Assembly: GCF_029392895.1 (NCBI RefSeq)
Contig: NZ_CP114200.1
Span: 7,446,501 to 7,510,500, forward strand
Direction: 5' to 3'
Length of the DNA: 64,000 bases
Source of the DNA: Streptomyces sp. 71268
GTDB lineage: Bacteria; Actinomycetota; Actinomycetes; Streptomycetales; Streptomycetaceae
This document shows positions 26,842-35,710 of the stretch, piece after piece. The notes under the pieces were generated by a model. It saw nothing but the letters and a program-made list of their open reading frames with translations. It was not told where the DNA came from and did no database searches. The translations under genes and the position numbers were made by a program. Position 1 is the stretch's first letter, and each line of letters starts with the position of its first letter.

Positions 26842-26906
26842 GTCCACGCCCGGTGCGGTGGGGAGTGCGTGGACGACAGCGGTGCGTGGACTTCGCGACG
26901 TCCACG
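26842..26906. promoter_or_regulatory. Cluster of four GTCCACG half-sites between divergent genes
   Basis: GTCCACGC lies at 26842-26849, GCGTGGAC at 26867-26874, GCGTGGAC again at 26884-26891, and GTCCACG at 26900-26906. The second and third copies are direct repeats 17 bases apart. The first and second form an inverted pair with an 8-base match, and the third and fourth another with a 7-base match and an 8-base spacer. The cluster sits in the 433-base gap (26640-27072) between the subtilase and the LuxR-type regulator, so it is a candidate binding region for a dimeric regulator. Otherwise this gap holds no gene. Confidence 0.6.
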
Positions 26907-27072
26907 TACCGGACGGTGCTGCGACGACGGTAGATGCCACGGGCCGCGGGCGACCATGGTCTGTGCTGGCCGCAACCGGCGTGGCCGCTGCCGGCCAGCA
27001 CGGACGCGCGCCGTCCGCGAGCACGCCGCCTCACCCTGGCCCGGCGCCCCGGCACGACCTATTGTCAGGCGC

Positions 27073-28116
27073 ATGTCCATCGACTCCCGTACGCCGCGTG
27101 CCGTGGACCGCCCGACCTGTGCCTGCCCCCACCCGGACGACGCCGGCCGCCCGACCGCGGCCGAGGCCAGGAACGCCTACGGGACGCTCGTGCGGCAGGC
27201 CATGGGCACGCCCCCGGCGGACACCGCCGGGGGCGGCCCGTTGCCGGACGGGGTGGCGCGCTGGCTGATCGAGCGCCGACTGCTCAGCGGGGACCGGGCC
27301 GCGGTCCGCTCCGTCGAGCGCGCGCTGCGCGAACTCGTCGCCGCCCAGCAGCAGCGGCTGCGCTCGGCCGCCTCCTCGCTGGAGGCCGGCATGCGGGCCA
27401 TCGACGACGTGTTGGGGCTGCTCCCGTCCACCCGGGTGGACGGGGTGCACACCGCGGAGGTCGAGTTCTTCCGGGACCGGGAACTCTTCCGCAAGCGGCT
27501 GCACGAGTTCGACGCGCTGGGCCGCGAGGAGGTGATCGTCATGCGGATGTCGCTGCCGGGCGCCAAGGTGTTGGACGCCAGTCTCGTCAACGACCTGCAC
27601 ATGCTCGACCAGGGCGTGCGCTGGCGGATGGTGGTCTCTCCGGCGGCGACCCGCGCCCCGAGCGCCCGCCGCTACCTCGACACCCTGGTCGCCCGGGGCG
27701 CCCGGCTGCGGGTGGGCACGGCCGTCCCCGCCCACTTCGCCTCCTTCGACCACGCGGTGACCGTGCTCTCGCTCGGCGCCGCACCGCACTTCGAGGACGG
27801 CGACGCCATCGTGCACAGTCCGCTGCTGGCGCTCTGCTTCCAGCAGGTCTTCGAGTACGGCTGGGCCGCGGGCCGCCCCTACGCCACCGACCAGGCGGGT
27901 GAGCGCTCCGAGGAGGAGTTCACCGCGCAGGAGCGGGAGATCGTGAACCTGATGGCCCTCGGCGTCAAGGACGAGAGCATCGCCCGCCGCCTCGGCTGCT
28001 CGGACCGCACCCTCAGACGCCTGATGACCCATCTCATGCAGAAGCTGGGCGCCGCGAGCCGGTTCGAGGCCGGAGCGCGCGCCGCCCGCCTCGGCCTCCT
28101 CACCCACGACGGCTGA
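27073..28116 (+). CDS. LuxR/GerE-type regulator with TrmB-like middle domain
   Basis: The 347-residue protein has a C-terminal GerE-type helix-turn-helix (FTAQEREIVNLMALGVKDES, then IARRLGCSDRTLRRLMTHLM). The middle part (about 110-250) contains LVNDLHMLDQGVRWRMVVSP and ARGARLRVGTAVPAHFASFD, resembling the phospholipase-D-like sensor region of a large group of Streptomyces regulators. The N-terminal part has helices similar to a winged-helix domain with a basic coiled region (LVAAQQQRLRSAASSLEAG). ATG 27073 lies seven bases after TATTGT, fitting a leaderless transcript. The signal is unknown. Control of the divergent protease through the heptamer cluster is a plausible inference. Confidence 0.85.
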   Translation: MSIDSRTPRAVDRPTCACPHPDDAGRPTAAEARNAYGTLVRQAMGTPPADTAGGGPLPDGVARWLIERRLLSGDRAAVRSVERALRELVAAQQQRLRSAASSLEAGMRAIDDVLGLLPSTRVDGVHTAEVEFFRDRELFRKRLHEFDALGREEVIVMRMSLPGAKVLDASLVNDLHMLDQGVRWRMVVSPAATRAPSARRYLDTLVARGARLRVGTAVPAHFASFDHAVTVLSLGAAPHFEDGDAIVHSPLLALCFQQVFEYGWAAGRPYATDQAGERSEEEFTAQEREIVNLMALGVKDESIARRLGCSDRTLRRLMTHLMQKLGAASRFEAGARAARLGLLTHDG

Positions 28117-28713
28117 CCCGACAACTCCCCGCCGCCCGGCCGCACCGGGCCCGGCCCCGTCACCCGCGCGCAGCTGCCCGCTGCCCACCTTCCTTCCACG
28201 TCGCGCCCTCGCGCCCTTCGGGCTCGCGCCGTTGATCGCCGCGCCCGCACGCCTCCGCGCCGCGCCCGTCGCGCGTCCGCGCGCGACCCGGCCACACGCC
28301 GTGCCCGCCACCCGGGCGCCCGTGGGGCGCGTGGAGGTGTCGTGAGAGCCGAACCGGAAGCGTTAGTCCCGTATGCCTGACGGCCGCTCATTCCAACGGT
28401 CGCCAAATGCAAAGTGAACTCAGGTTTGAGGAACAATTAACTCCCGGCGCATTCGTTTGGTACGCCTTTTTTGTTTGAGCGAGTGGGCAACCCTCCCCGT
28501 ATTTCGCTCGTCAAACCCGCTGACGAACTCGAACGCGCTGGTCCGAGAGGGGAACGAATTGGCATCGGCCCGTGGTTCCGCACGCTCGCGCAGCGTCGCC
28601 CCTGACGATCTGTGACCGGAGTCACGGAAACGCGCCGGCCCGGCCGGACAGGGAAATAGCAGCGCGCAATTCCCGCGCTCAGTCACTGCCCTTTCACATC
28701 CCCGAAAGAAAAA
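28117..28713. other. Intergenic region with a GC drop before the yfhO-like operon
   Basis: No gene is seen. From about 28370 to 28700 the GC content falls clearly below that of the surrounding coding DNA, marking a promoter region. It includes a Crp-type site at 28612-28625, described separately. Confidence 0.6.
28612..28625 (+). promoter_or_regulatory. Candidate Crp (cAMP receptor protein) site
   Basis: GTGACCGGAGTCAC matches the S. coelicolor Crp consensus GTG-N6-GNCAC exactly and is a perfect GTGAC/GTCAC palindrome. It ends 88 bases before the start of the yfhO-like gene. Matches to such a short consensus occur by chance, but the palindrome and promoter position add weight. Confidence 0.4.
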
Positions 28714-31563
28714 ATGCCTTCTCTCACCATGCCCAGAGCGGATGCGATTCCGCGTCAAGACGAGGCGAAGTCTGAGTCGTCTTTTCGGGGCTTCCGTGCA
28801 CGGGCCGCGGGTCTCGCGGCGCTGCTCACCATGATTTCCCTGGTTATCGGCGACGCCCTGGCCCGCAGCTTTCCCTTCGGGTCACGCACGCGGAACGTCA
28901 ATGACCTGGGGAACCAGTTCGTGCCGTACCACGCGCACCTGTGGGACATGCTGCACGGCGAGGCCGACGGCGACGTGCTCATCAACTGGCAGTCCGGCTA
29001 CGGCTCCAGCTTCCTGCCGGACCTGGGCACCTATCTGACGAGCCCCTTCGCGGTGCTCGTCGGGCTCTTCCCACGGGACGAGATCGACCTCGCCGTCTAC
29101 GTCATCTCCGTACTCAAGATCGCCACGGCCGGCGCCGTCATGGCCTGGCTGCTGCGCACCGTGCGCACCGGCCCCTGGTGGGTCGCCGGAGCGCTGGGCG
29201 CCTCGTACGCGCTGTGCGGCTGGACGCTGGCCACCGCGGTGTGCAACCCCATGTGGCTGGACGGTCTGATCGCCCTGCCGCTGCTGTGCCTGGTCGGCGA
29301 GTGGGCGCTGGCCCGCCGGCGGACGATCACGGGCACCGTGCTCGTCGCCGGCGCGTGGGTGGCCAACTTCTACACGGCGTACATGGCCACCATCGGCGCC
29401 GCGCTGTTCGTCATCGCCCGGCTGGCCATCGACCGCCCGGCGCACGTCGTCACCGCCGTGACCGGGCCCCCGCGCGGGGGCCCGGACTCCGCGCCGAGCG
29501 CGGAGTCCGAGACCGCCGCCGCCCAGCACCTGGCGGCCGAACCGGTCACGGAACCGGTCACCGACGCGGGCGACGAAGACCGCGACAAGGCCGGCTCCGG
29601 ACGTGGGTCACCGGCCGCGCCCACCGGCCCGGCCCCCGCCCCGCGCCCCTCCGTCCTGCGACTCCTCGGCGAGCTGTGGCGGCCCCTGGTCAGCCTGCTG
29701 CTCGGCGTCGGCCTGGCCGCGCCGCTGGTCAGCGTCATCTACGCCGGCACCGGCGAGGCGTACCCGGGCCGCGACACCGAGTTCGTCGCCGAGCCGTGGC
29801 AGGACGTGTTCGCCCGGCTGCTGCCCGGCGGCTACGGCTACAACTCGCCCTCGCTCTACGTCGACACCGCCGCCCTGCTCCTCGCGCTCACCCTGCCGTT
29901 CAACACGGCCGTACCGCGCCGCGTGCGGTACGGCTGGTCCGCGCTGGTCGTCGCCGTGCTGCTGTCCTTCCAGTGGAAGCCCACCCACCTGGCCTGGCAC
30001 GCCTTCACCACCCCCAACGGCAGCCAGTTCCGGCAGACGTTCGTGCTGTGCGCCCTGCTCGTGATCGCTGCCTGGCTCTCACTCGCCCACGCCAGGCCCA
30101 CCTGGCGGGCCCTGCTCGGTGGCGGCGGCGTCCTCGCGGCCCTCACGCTCGCCGCGCGCGACAGCCAACTCCTGTACGCGTGGTCCGTCCCGATCATGCT
30201 GGCCGGCGCCGCCACCCTGGCGCTCGCCCTCGCGCTCTGGCGGGTCGCGGACGCCCGTCGGCGCCCCCTGCTCGTGGTGCTCGCCGCCGTGCTCCTGGTA
30301 GGCTCGCAGGTCGGGCAGTCCGCCGCGACGCTGGCCGTCAGCGACCGCAAGCGGCTGGCCCACATGGACGACTACGCGCCCTGGGGCGAGCGGCAGCGCG
30401 AGCAGCGCGAGGCCATCCAGGCCGCGGACGGCTGGCCCGCCTACCGCACCGAACCCGGCCGCCAACAGACCGTCGGCAACGACCCGATGATGGTCGGCGG
30501 CCAGGGCGCGCAGTACTACAGCAGCCTCACCTCCGACGTGCTCAGCCGCACCATGACCGCGCTCGGCGGCGGTTGGACCTCGGGCGGCCGGTCGGTGCAG
30601 AGCCTGGACAACCCGGTCACCGACGTCATCTTCTCCGTCGGCGCCCGGCTGTACTCGCCGCCGGACCCGCACCAGCGGTGGAACCCGCGCCACCCCGGGC
30701 CGGTGGTCACCGTGCGCCAGAAGGTCCCGCCGCTGGTGACCGTGCGCCCGCCCGGGCCGCGCCCCGCGTACGGCACCTCGGCCTACCGCAACCAGGAACT
30801 GCTTCTCGGCGCCCGCGTGTACGACGTCCCCCGCTACACGCTGCACCTGACCGACCGCCCGCAACTGCCCCGCACCCGCGACGGCGGCTACCGGGTGCCG
30901 GCCCGGCACCGCGCGGCCGACCCGACGGCGCAGGTGAAGGCCGTCTGCCGGCCCGGCAGCTCCGTCTTCCTGTGGGCGCCGCGCTACTGGGGCAAGGCCG
31001 ACCTGCGCGACGGGCGCGGCCCGCAGGCCGACTTCCGGGGCGACTACCCGCCCAAGCGCAGCGCGGCCATGCAGGAACTCGGCCGCACCCCGGCCAACGG
31101 CCAGGTGCGCATCACGCTCACCGCCATGCACGGCGGCTCCGTACCCAAGGGCGCGATCGGCTGCCTGGACCGGGGCAAGCTCCGGGCCGCCGCCGACCGG
31201 CTGACCGACCGTGGCGCCACCGACGTCAGCGTGGACGGCGCCACCGTGCGCGCCACCGTGCCCGCCGGCAGCCGCGGCACCGCCGTGGTCGCCATGCCCA
31301 ACATCAAGGGCTGGGAGTGCGCGGCCGGCGGCTCCAGCCGCCCCGCCACCTCCTACCTCGGCCTCGTCTCGATGCCGCTCGACGGCGAGGCCACCACCGT
31401 GAGCTGCACCTTCCAGCCGCCCGGCCTGCGCGGCGGCGCGGCCGCCGCCGGCCTGGCGCTGCTCGGACTCGTCTCGATCGGCGCCTGGCGCGCCTGGCGG
31501 GCGCGACAGGCCGGCCGCGTGCCGGCCGGCCACCCCTCGACCAGCGCGGCCAGCCATGACTGA
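28714..31563 (+). CDS. YfhO-family integral membrane protein
   Basis: The 949-residue protein belongs to the YfhO/DUF6541-like polytopic family: after an N-terminal cytoplasmic part come about twelve helices, the first outside loop has the acidic VNDLGNQFVPYHAHLWDML, and GSSFLPDLGTYLTSPF is a hallmark of the family. A cytoplasmic Pro/Ala/Glu-rich insertion (about residues 250-310) separates the two helical halves, and a large extracytoplasmic beta-rich domain (about 560-910) with several Cys precedes the last helix. In Bacillus and Listeria, YfhO proteins glycosylate lipoteichoic or teichoic polymers together with a GT2 and a GtrA-like protein, which follow here. GAAAG lies upstream of ATG 28714. 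Confidence 0.88.
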   Translation: MPSLTMPRADAIPRQDEAKSESSFRGFRARAAGLAALLTMISLVIGDALARSFPFGSRTRNVNDLGNQFVPYHAHLWDMLHGEADGDVLINWQSGYGSSFLPDLGTYLTSPFAVLVGLFPRDEIDLAVYVISVLKIATAGAVMAWLLRTVRTGPWWVAGALGASYALCGWTLATAVCNPMWLDGLIALPLLCLVGEWALARRRTITGTVLVAGAWVANFYTAYMATIGAALFVIARLAIDRPAHVVTAVTGPPRGGPDSAPSAESETAAAQHLAAEPVTEPVTDAGDEDRDKAGSGRGSPAAPTGPAPAPRPSVLRLLGELWRPLVSLLLGVGLAAPLVSVIYAGTGEAYPGRDTEFVAEPWQDVFARLLPGGYGYNSPSLYVDTAALLLALTLPFNTAVPRRVRYGWSALVVAVLLSFQWKPTHLAWHAFTTPNGSQFRQTFVLCALLVIAAWLSLAHARPTWRALLGGGGVLAALTLAARDSQLLYAWSVPIMLAGAATLALALALWRVADARRRPLLVVLAAVLLVGSQVGQSAATLAVSDRKRLAHMDDYAPWGERQREQREAIQAADGWPAYRTEPGRQQTVGNDPMMVGGQGAQYYSSLTSDVLSRTMTALGGGWTSGGRSVQSLDNPVTDVIFSVGARLYSPPDPHQRWNPRHPGPVVTVRQKVPPLVTVRPPGPRPAYGTSAYRNQELLLGARVYDVPRYTLHLTDRPQLPRTRDGGYRVPARHRAADPTAQVKAVCRPGSSVFLWAPRYWGKADLRDGRGPQADFRGDYPPKRSAAMQELGRTPANGQVRITLTAMHGGSVPKGAIGCLDRGKLRAAADRLTDRGATDVSVDGATVRATVPAGSRGTAVVAMPNIKGWECAAGGSSRPATSYLGLVSMPLDGEATTVSCTFQPPGLRGGAAAAGLALLGLVSIGAWRAWRARQAGRVPAGHPSTSAASHD

Positions 31564-31641
31564 CCGGCCCGCCCCCATCCTTCCGCGCTCCGCTCGCACG
31601 CCGAGCGGACCCGACCACCGTGAACCCGTACGGGGAGAATC

Positions 31642-32592
31642 ATGCTGATCTCGATAGTCGTCCCGTGTTTCAACGAGGAAGCCGTGATCGACCGCTTCCA
31701 CGAGCACCTCGTCGTTGAGCTCCTCACCATTCAGCACGAGTTCGAGTTCGTGTACGTGGACGACGGGAGCAAGGACGACACGCTCTCCATGCTCAAGCGG
31801 CTCGCCGGGACCGACGCGCGGGTGCGCTACGTCTCGTTCAGCCGGAACTTCGGCAAGGAGGCCGCGATGTTCGCCGGCCTGCGTAACGCGGCCGGCGACG
31901 CGGTGGTCATCATGGACGCCGACCTCCAGCACCCGCCCGAGCTGGTGGGACGCATGGTCGAACTGCGGGAGGCCGGCCACGACCAGGTGATCGCCAAGCG
32001 CACCCGGGACGGCGACCGCGTGACCCGTACCTGGATGGCCCGTGGTTACTACCGGCTGGTGAACCGACTGGTCGACGTGGAACTCGTGGACGGCGTCGGC
32101 GATTTCCGACTGCTCTCCCGGCGCGCGGTGGATGCCGTACTCCAGCTCACCGAGTACAACCGCTTTTCCAAGGGACTGTTCGCCTGGGTGGGTTTCCCCA
32201 GCGTCACCTTCGAATACCGTAACGCGGTACGGGAGGAGGGACGGAGCAAGTGGTCATTCAGCCAATTGCTCAACTACGGTGCCGATGGTGTGATCTCGTT
32301 CAACAACAAGCCGCTGCGCGCCGCGGTGTATCTGGGGCTGTCGTTGCTCTCCGTTGCCGTGCTCTACGCGGCGTGGATTGTCGGCAGGGTATTGGTCGAC
32401 GGGGTGGACACACCGGGCTATGCGACGCTGCTCGTGGTCATGACCGCGCTGGCCGGCGTGCAGATGGTCATGGTGGGCGTGATCGGCGAATACATCGGAC
32501 GGATCTACTACGAGGTGAAGCGCCGCCCGCACTACCTCGTCCAGAGCACCAACGTGGACCAGAGGGCCGACGTCAAGGACCTGGTGCGGTGA
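31642..32592 (+). CDS. GT2 polyprenyl-phosphate glycosyltransferase (GtrB/DPM1-like)
   Basis: The 316-residue protein starts with the GT-A core SIVVPCFNEEAVIDRF, then VDDGSKDDT and VIMDADLQHPPELV with the metal-binding acidic motif, and GVGDFRLLSRRAVDAV. Two membrane helices at the C-terminus (about 232-255 and 264-290) anchor it. Such enzymes move a sugar from a nucleotide donor to undecaprenyl phosphate on the inner face. The RBS is GGGGAG. The stop overlaps the GTG of the next gene by four bases, so the flippase-like partner is co-translated. Confidence 0.93.
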   Translation: MLISIVVPCFNEEAVIDRFHEHLVVELLTIQHEFEFVYVDDGSKDDTLSMLKRLAGTDARVRYVSFSRNFGKEAAMFAGLRNAAGDAVVIMDADLQHPPELVGRMVELREAGHDQVIAKRTRDGDRVTRTWMARGYYRLVNRLVDVELVDGVGDFRLLSRRAVDAVLQLTEYNRFSKGLFAWVGFPSVTFEYRNAVREEGRSKWSFSQLLNYGADGVISFNNKPLRAAVYLGLSLLSVAVLYAAWIVGRVLVDGVDTPGYATLLVVMTALAGVQMVMVGVIGEYIGRIYYEVKRRPHYLVQSTNVDQRADVKDLVR

Positions 32593-33011
32593 TCGCCGGA
32601 CAATTCCTGCGGTTCGGCCTGGTGGGAGTCGTCAACACCGGCACGTACTACCTCAGCTACCTCGTCCTGCTGCGCTGGATGCCCTATCTGGCGGCGCACG
32701 TCGTGGCCTTCGCGCTGAGCACCGTCGGCTCGTACTTCCTGAACGTGTACGTCACCTACCGCACGCGCCCGGCCTGGCGCACCTTCCTGCTCTTCCCGCT
32801 GACCACGGTCGCCAACTTCACCATCACCACGGGCGGCGTCTACGTACTGGTCGACCTCGCGGGAATGAACGACAAGGCGTCACCACTGATCGCCGCGGCG
32901 GCCGCCGTCCCGATCACCTTCCTCGTCTCCCGAACGATCATGGTCGGCCCGGCGATCAACGGCACCCCGACGCCGGGGAAGGAGGAGCCGCCCTCCCTGC
33001 TGCGCCGGTGA
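32589..33011 (+). CDS. GtrA-family membrane protein
   Basis: The 140-residue protein has four hydrophobic helices with the GtrA start FLRFGLVGVVNTGTYYLSY and the motif FNV/FLNVYVTYR. GtrA proteins are thought to flip undecaprenyl-phosphate-linked glucose to the outer face. It follows the GT2 with a GTGA overlap. With the YfhO-like protein it forms a three-component system: charging of the lipid, flipping, and transfer outside. The Pro/Gly-rich C-terminal tail is cytoplasmic and not conserved. Confidence 0.9.
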   Translation: MIAGQFLRFGLVGVVNTGTYYLSYLVLLRWMPYLAAHVVAFALSTVGSYFLNVYVTYRTRPAWRTFLLFPLTTVANFTITTGGVYVLVDLAGMNDKASPLIAAAAAVPITFLVSRTIMVGPAINGTPTPGKEEPPSLLRR

Positions 33012-33087
33012 GCGGGGCGGCCGGGCGGGAGACGGCCGAAGCCGCGCGGGCGACCCCGCACGGCCCGGCCCACACCACCGCTCGGCC

Positions 33088-33864
33088 TCAGCCGCCGGCC
33101 GGACCGATCAGCTTGAGGTCCACGTACCCGGAGTTCGGGTTGGAGCCGGCGAGCTCGCCGTCGCCGACCTCGATCGCCGCCACCTTCCAGAGCCGGCCGG
33201 TGAACTCCAGCGTGTCGCCGACCCGCGCGTCGGCGTACAGCGCGTCCCCGCCGTCGCGGCTCACGATGCTGATGTCGGCGCGCGGGCCGGGGTTGATGCT
33301 GGTGACCACGGCGCTGTACCGGCCGCCGTACTCGTTGTTCGGAACGTGCCAGCGCAGCCGGAAACCCCCGTCGACCAGGGACGGCCAGGTGGGCTCGGAG
33401 CTGGGTTGCGGTGACTCGGTCACGGTTGTGGAGCCCTTCGGCGTGAGGACGACGCGGTAGGTGCAGATCTGCGAGACGGTGAACGCGGTGCCGCCCACCG
33501 TCAGGGGCTGGCCCGGCGCCACGGTCCAGGACTGGGTCCCGGCCCGCGCCGAACCGGACCCGGTGCCGTTGGTCAGGACGGCGGTACGGGACCTGCCGTC
33601 CGCCCGCGCCTCCTTGTACAGCACGGTACCGGCGCCCCCCGGCAGCTTGACGGTGCCGCCGCGCAGCACGTGCGGTCCCGGTGCGCCGGCCTCGCCGGCA
33701 CACTCCGGCCCCTTGTCGCGGGCCGGCGCCGGCCCTGTCGCGGACGGGCTCGGGGCGCTCGCGTCGCTCGGCCCTGGCCCGGCCTCGTCCGACTTCCCCG
33801 ACGAGCCGCAGCCCGCGGCGAGCAGGACGCACCCGGCGACGGCGATGGTTCGTACGATTCTCAC
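33088..33864 (-). CDS. Lipoprotein encoded with the calpain protease
   Basis: The 258-residue precursor has a lipoprotein signal (TIAVAGCVLLAAGCGSSG) with the lipobox LAAGC, then an Asp/Ser/Pro-rich spacer. The outside part has a beta-rich fold with an Ala/Asp-rich start. A single Cys pair (ECAGE and ICTYR) may be bridged. I do not recognise a domain. GTG 33864 overlaps the stop of the protease gene by four bases (GTGA), so the two are translationally coupled. Because the operon also encodes a calpain and a helical protein, a role as surface partner or inhibitor is possible, but it is only inferred from the linkage. Confidence 0.85.
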   Translation of the reverse strand: MRIVRTIAVAGCVLLAAGCGSSGKSDEAGPGPSDASAPSPSATGPAPARDKGPECAGEAGAPGPHVLRGGTVKLPGGAGTVLYKEARADGRSRTAVLTNGTGSGSARAGTQSWTVAPGQPLTVGGTAFTVSQICTYRVVLTPKGSTTVTESPQPSSEPTWPSLVDGGFRLRWHVPNNEYGGRYSAVVTSINPGPRADISIVSRDGGDALYADARVGDTLEFTGRLWKVAAIEVGDGELAGSNPNSGYVDLKLIGPAGG

Positions 33865-35378
33865 TTGGGCACCTTCAGAGCCTGCGGGTCGTCGAAGAAC
33901 TTCTCGTAGTCCTCGGGCGTGGCCTCGATGTCCTGGTGGGGCGGGCCCCACGGGTTGCCCAGCACGATGTTGTCGCCCCGGAAGCCCTTGACGAAGTACA
34001 CGTGCCGCGTGGAGAAGGTCGAACCCCACTTGGCCTGGCCGGCCTTCTGGTCGCTGTCCCCACTGCCGGTGCTGACGATCACCGGGCTGCCGGACTCGAA
34101 GCGCTCGCGCACGGACGCGACGTCGTTGTCGATGCCTTCGGCCTCGTGGCCGGTGACGTAGGGCGGGGCCTTGTCGTTGTGGTCCCACTCGACCGCCCCG
34201 TACGACCCCTCCTCCTCGCGGTCGTAACGCTCGTCATCCTCGCGCCCGTCGGGCGCGCCGCCCTTGTCGCCGCCGTAGACGAGCGCGAACGCCTTCTCGT
34301 AGTAGGCCGGCCACAGCGCGCCGTTCGCGCGTGCGGTCATCGGGTCGCCGTTCTCGTCCAGCGGCAGGTCGGGCGTGACGGTGACCCAGCGCTTGTCGCC
34401 GTCCTCGTCCCAGATGCGCACGTCGATGGTCCCGTTGGGGTTCTCCTTGATCCCCTCCCGGATGAACTGCGGGTTGACCTGGGCGGTCGAGGTGAGCGAG
34501 GCGATGTACCAGCAGTCGGCGAACCGCCCCTGGCTGATGTCGGCCGCCGTGATCTCCTGACCGTTGGAGCCCGGCTTGAACAGCGGGTCCTTCGGCAGGC
34601 CCCAGTGCATGCCCTTGGCCTGCGCGCCGGACTGGGCGTTGCGCCCGTCCAGGAAGGCGTCCGTCGTGTTGAACCCGGGCTGCATGCCGGGGAACGCGGC
34701 CTGCGCCTTGGCCCACTGCCTGGGGCTCAGTCGCCGCAGCAACAGGCTGAGGTGGTCCCGGCGCTCGCCGGAGGGCAGGCCGTTGTGGTCCCACGACTTC
34801 CAGCCGCTGTCGTCCGTGTCGTTGATCAGGTCGTTGTAGCGCTTGAGGTCGGCCGCGGGGGCGCGGTCGAAGAAGAGGCTGAGTTCGGTGGGCGTCAGCC
34901 CCTCCAGCCTCTCCTGGACCTTCTCCAGGTCCTCGCGGTTGCCGTTGGTGCCGAAGTCCTTGCCGTCGAGCTCCCTCAGTTTCGTCAGCGCCTCGGTGAT
35001 GTCCTTCTCGCGCGGCGCGTCCTCGTCGGCGAACAGGAGGGCCTCGTCGATGGTGTAACCGCGCTCGATGAGCACCTTGCACGCGTCGAGCTGCCGACTC
35101 CGCCGCTCCATGGACCCCGCCATGTCACCGAGTTCCCGATCGAGCACCCCGGGCATGGAACTGGGTCCGCCGAAGAAGGACGGCATCACGAAGAGCTGCC
35201 CGACCAGGGGCTCAAGCAGCGGATCGGTGGTGGCCGGCTTGCCGTTCATGAGCTGTGCCGCCTCGGTGAGCAGGCCGGCCAGGCTCTGGTGTACTCCGCG
35301 TGCGTCGTTCCCCGACCTGCGCAAACTGGCGGCGAGGGCGCGTATCTCGGTGCTGTTGAATCCCCGGAACTCGCTCAA
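33861..35378 (-). CDS. Calpain-family (C2) cysteine protease
   Basis: The 505-residue protein has a calpain-like catalytic domain in its C-terminal half: ISQGRFADCWYIASL (Cys289), STRHVYFVKGF (His459) and VLGNPWG (Asn475) make up the Cys-His-Asn triad. The first about 230 residues are alpha-helical and charged (LSEFRGFNSTEIRALAASL, LDACKVLIERGYTIDEALLF, ELSLFFDRAPAADLKRYNDL). No signal peptide or membrane helix is evident. I set the start at TTG 35378, whose TTGA overlaps the stop of the upstream gene, because the helical segment begins there. Calpains are rare in bacteria and usually function in regulated proteolysis; the calcium-binding acidic residues in this domain look partly present. 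Target unknown. Confidence 0.9.
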   Translation of the reverse strand: MSEFRGFNSTEIRALAASLRRSGNDARGVHQSLAGLLTEAAQLMNGKPATTDPLLEPLVGQLFVMPSFFGGPSSMPGVLDRELGDMAGSMERRSRQLDACKVLIERGYTIDEALLFADEDAPREKDITEALTKLRELDGKDFGTNGNREDLEKVQERLEGLTPTELSLFFDRAPAADLKRYNDLINDTDDSGWKSWDHNGLPSGERRDHLSLLLRRLSPRQWAKAQAAFPGMQPGFNTTDAFLDGRNAQSGAQAKGMHWGLPKDPLFKPGSNGQEITAADISQGRFADCWYIASLTSTAQVNPQFIREGIKENPNGTIDVRIWDEDGDKRWVTVTPDLPLDENGDPMTARANGALWPAYYEKAFALVYGGDKGGAPDGREDDERYDREEEGSYGAVEWDHNDKAPPYVTGHEAEGIDNDVASVRERFESGSPVIVSTGSGDSDQKAGQAKWGSTFSTRHVYFVKGFRGDNIVLGNPWGPPHQDIEATPEDYEKFFDDPQALKVPK

Positions 35379-35710
35379 TTCCCCGCCCCCGTCGGCTTCT
35401 TCGCCGCCGCGTCCGTGGCCTGCTCGTCGAGCCTGTTCGCCTCGGCTTCCCAGCGACCGGCGTCGTGCATGAGCGCGGACGCCATCTGGTGCAGGGTGTT
35501 CCTGCGCTGTACGAGCTGTCGGGTGGCGTCGGTGGCGAAGGGGCCGCGCCAGACCGGCGGGTCGCTCTGCTGGGCCTTCTTGGCCGCGGGGTCGAGGTGC
35601 GGCCCCAGGGTCTTGGCGAGCGAGCGCGCTCTGCGCGCACAGGCCCGCAATTCCCCCGCCCGCTTTCGCAACTGCTCCGGGGGTTCCCCCCGTTCGTCCG
35701 GCCGTCCCAC
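35375..35710 (-). CDS. Small helical protein at the head of the calpain operon
   Basis: The 111-residue protein has two long amphipathic helices (QLRKRAGELRACARRARSLA and RQLVQRRNTLHQMASALMHD, continuing GRWEAEANRLDEQ). This is the shape of a WXG100/ESX-type secreted or chaperone-like protein, although the WXG motif itself is not in the turn (WRGPF is close to it). GTG 35710 has AGGGGGG seven bases before it. Its stop overlaps the TTG of the protease gene, so it is coupled to it. It may be a T7SS-type chaperone for the calpain or its regulator; this is inferred from size, helices and context. Confidence 0.75.
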   Translation of the reverse strand: MGRPDERGEPPEQLRKRAGELRACARRARSLAKTLGPHLDPAAKKAQQSDPPVWRGPFATDATRQLVQRRNTLHQMASALMHDAGRWEAEANRLDEQATDAAAKKPTGAGN

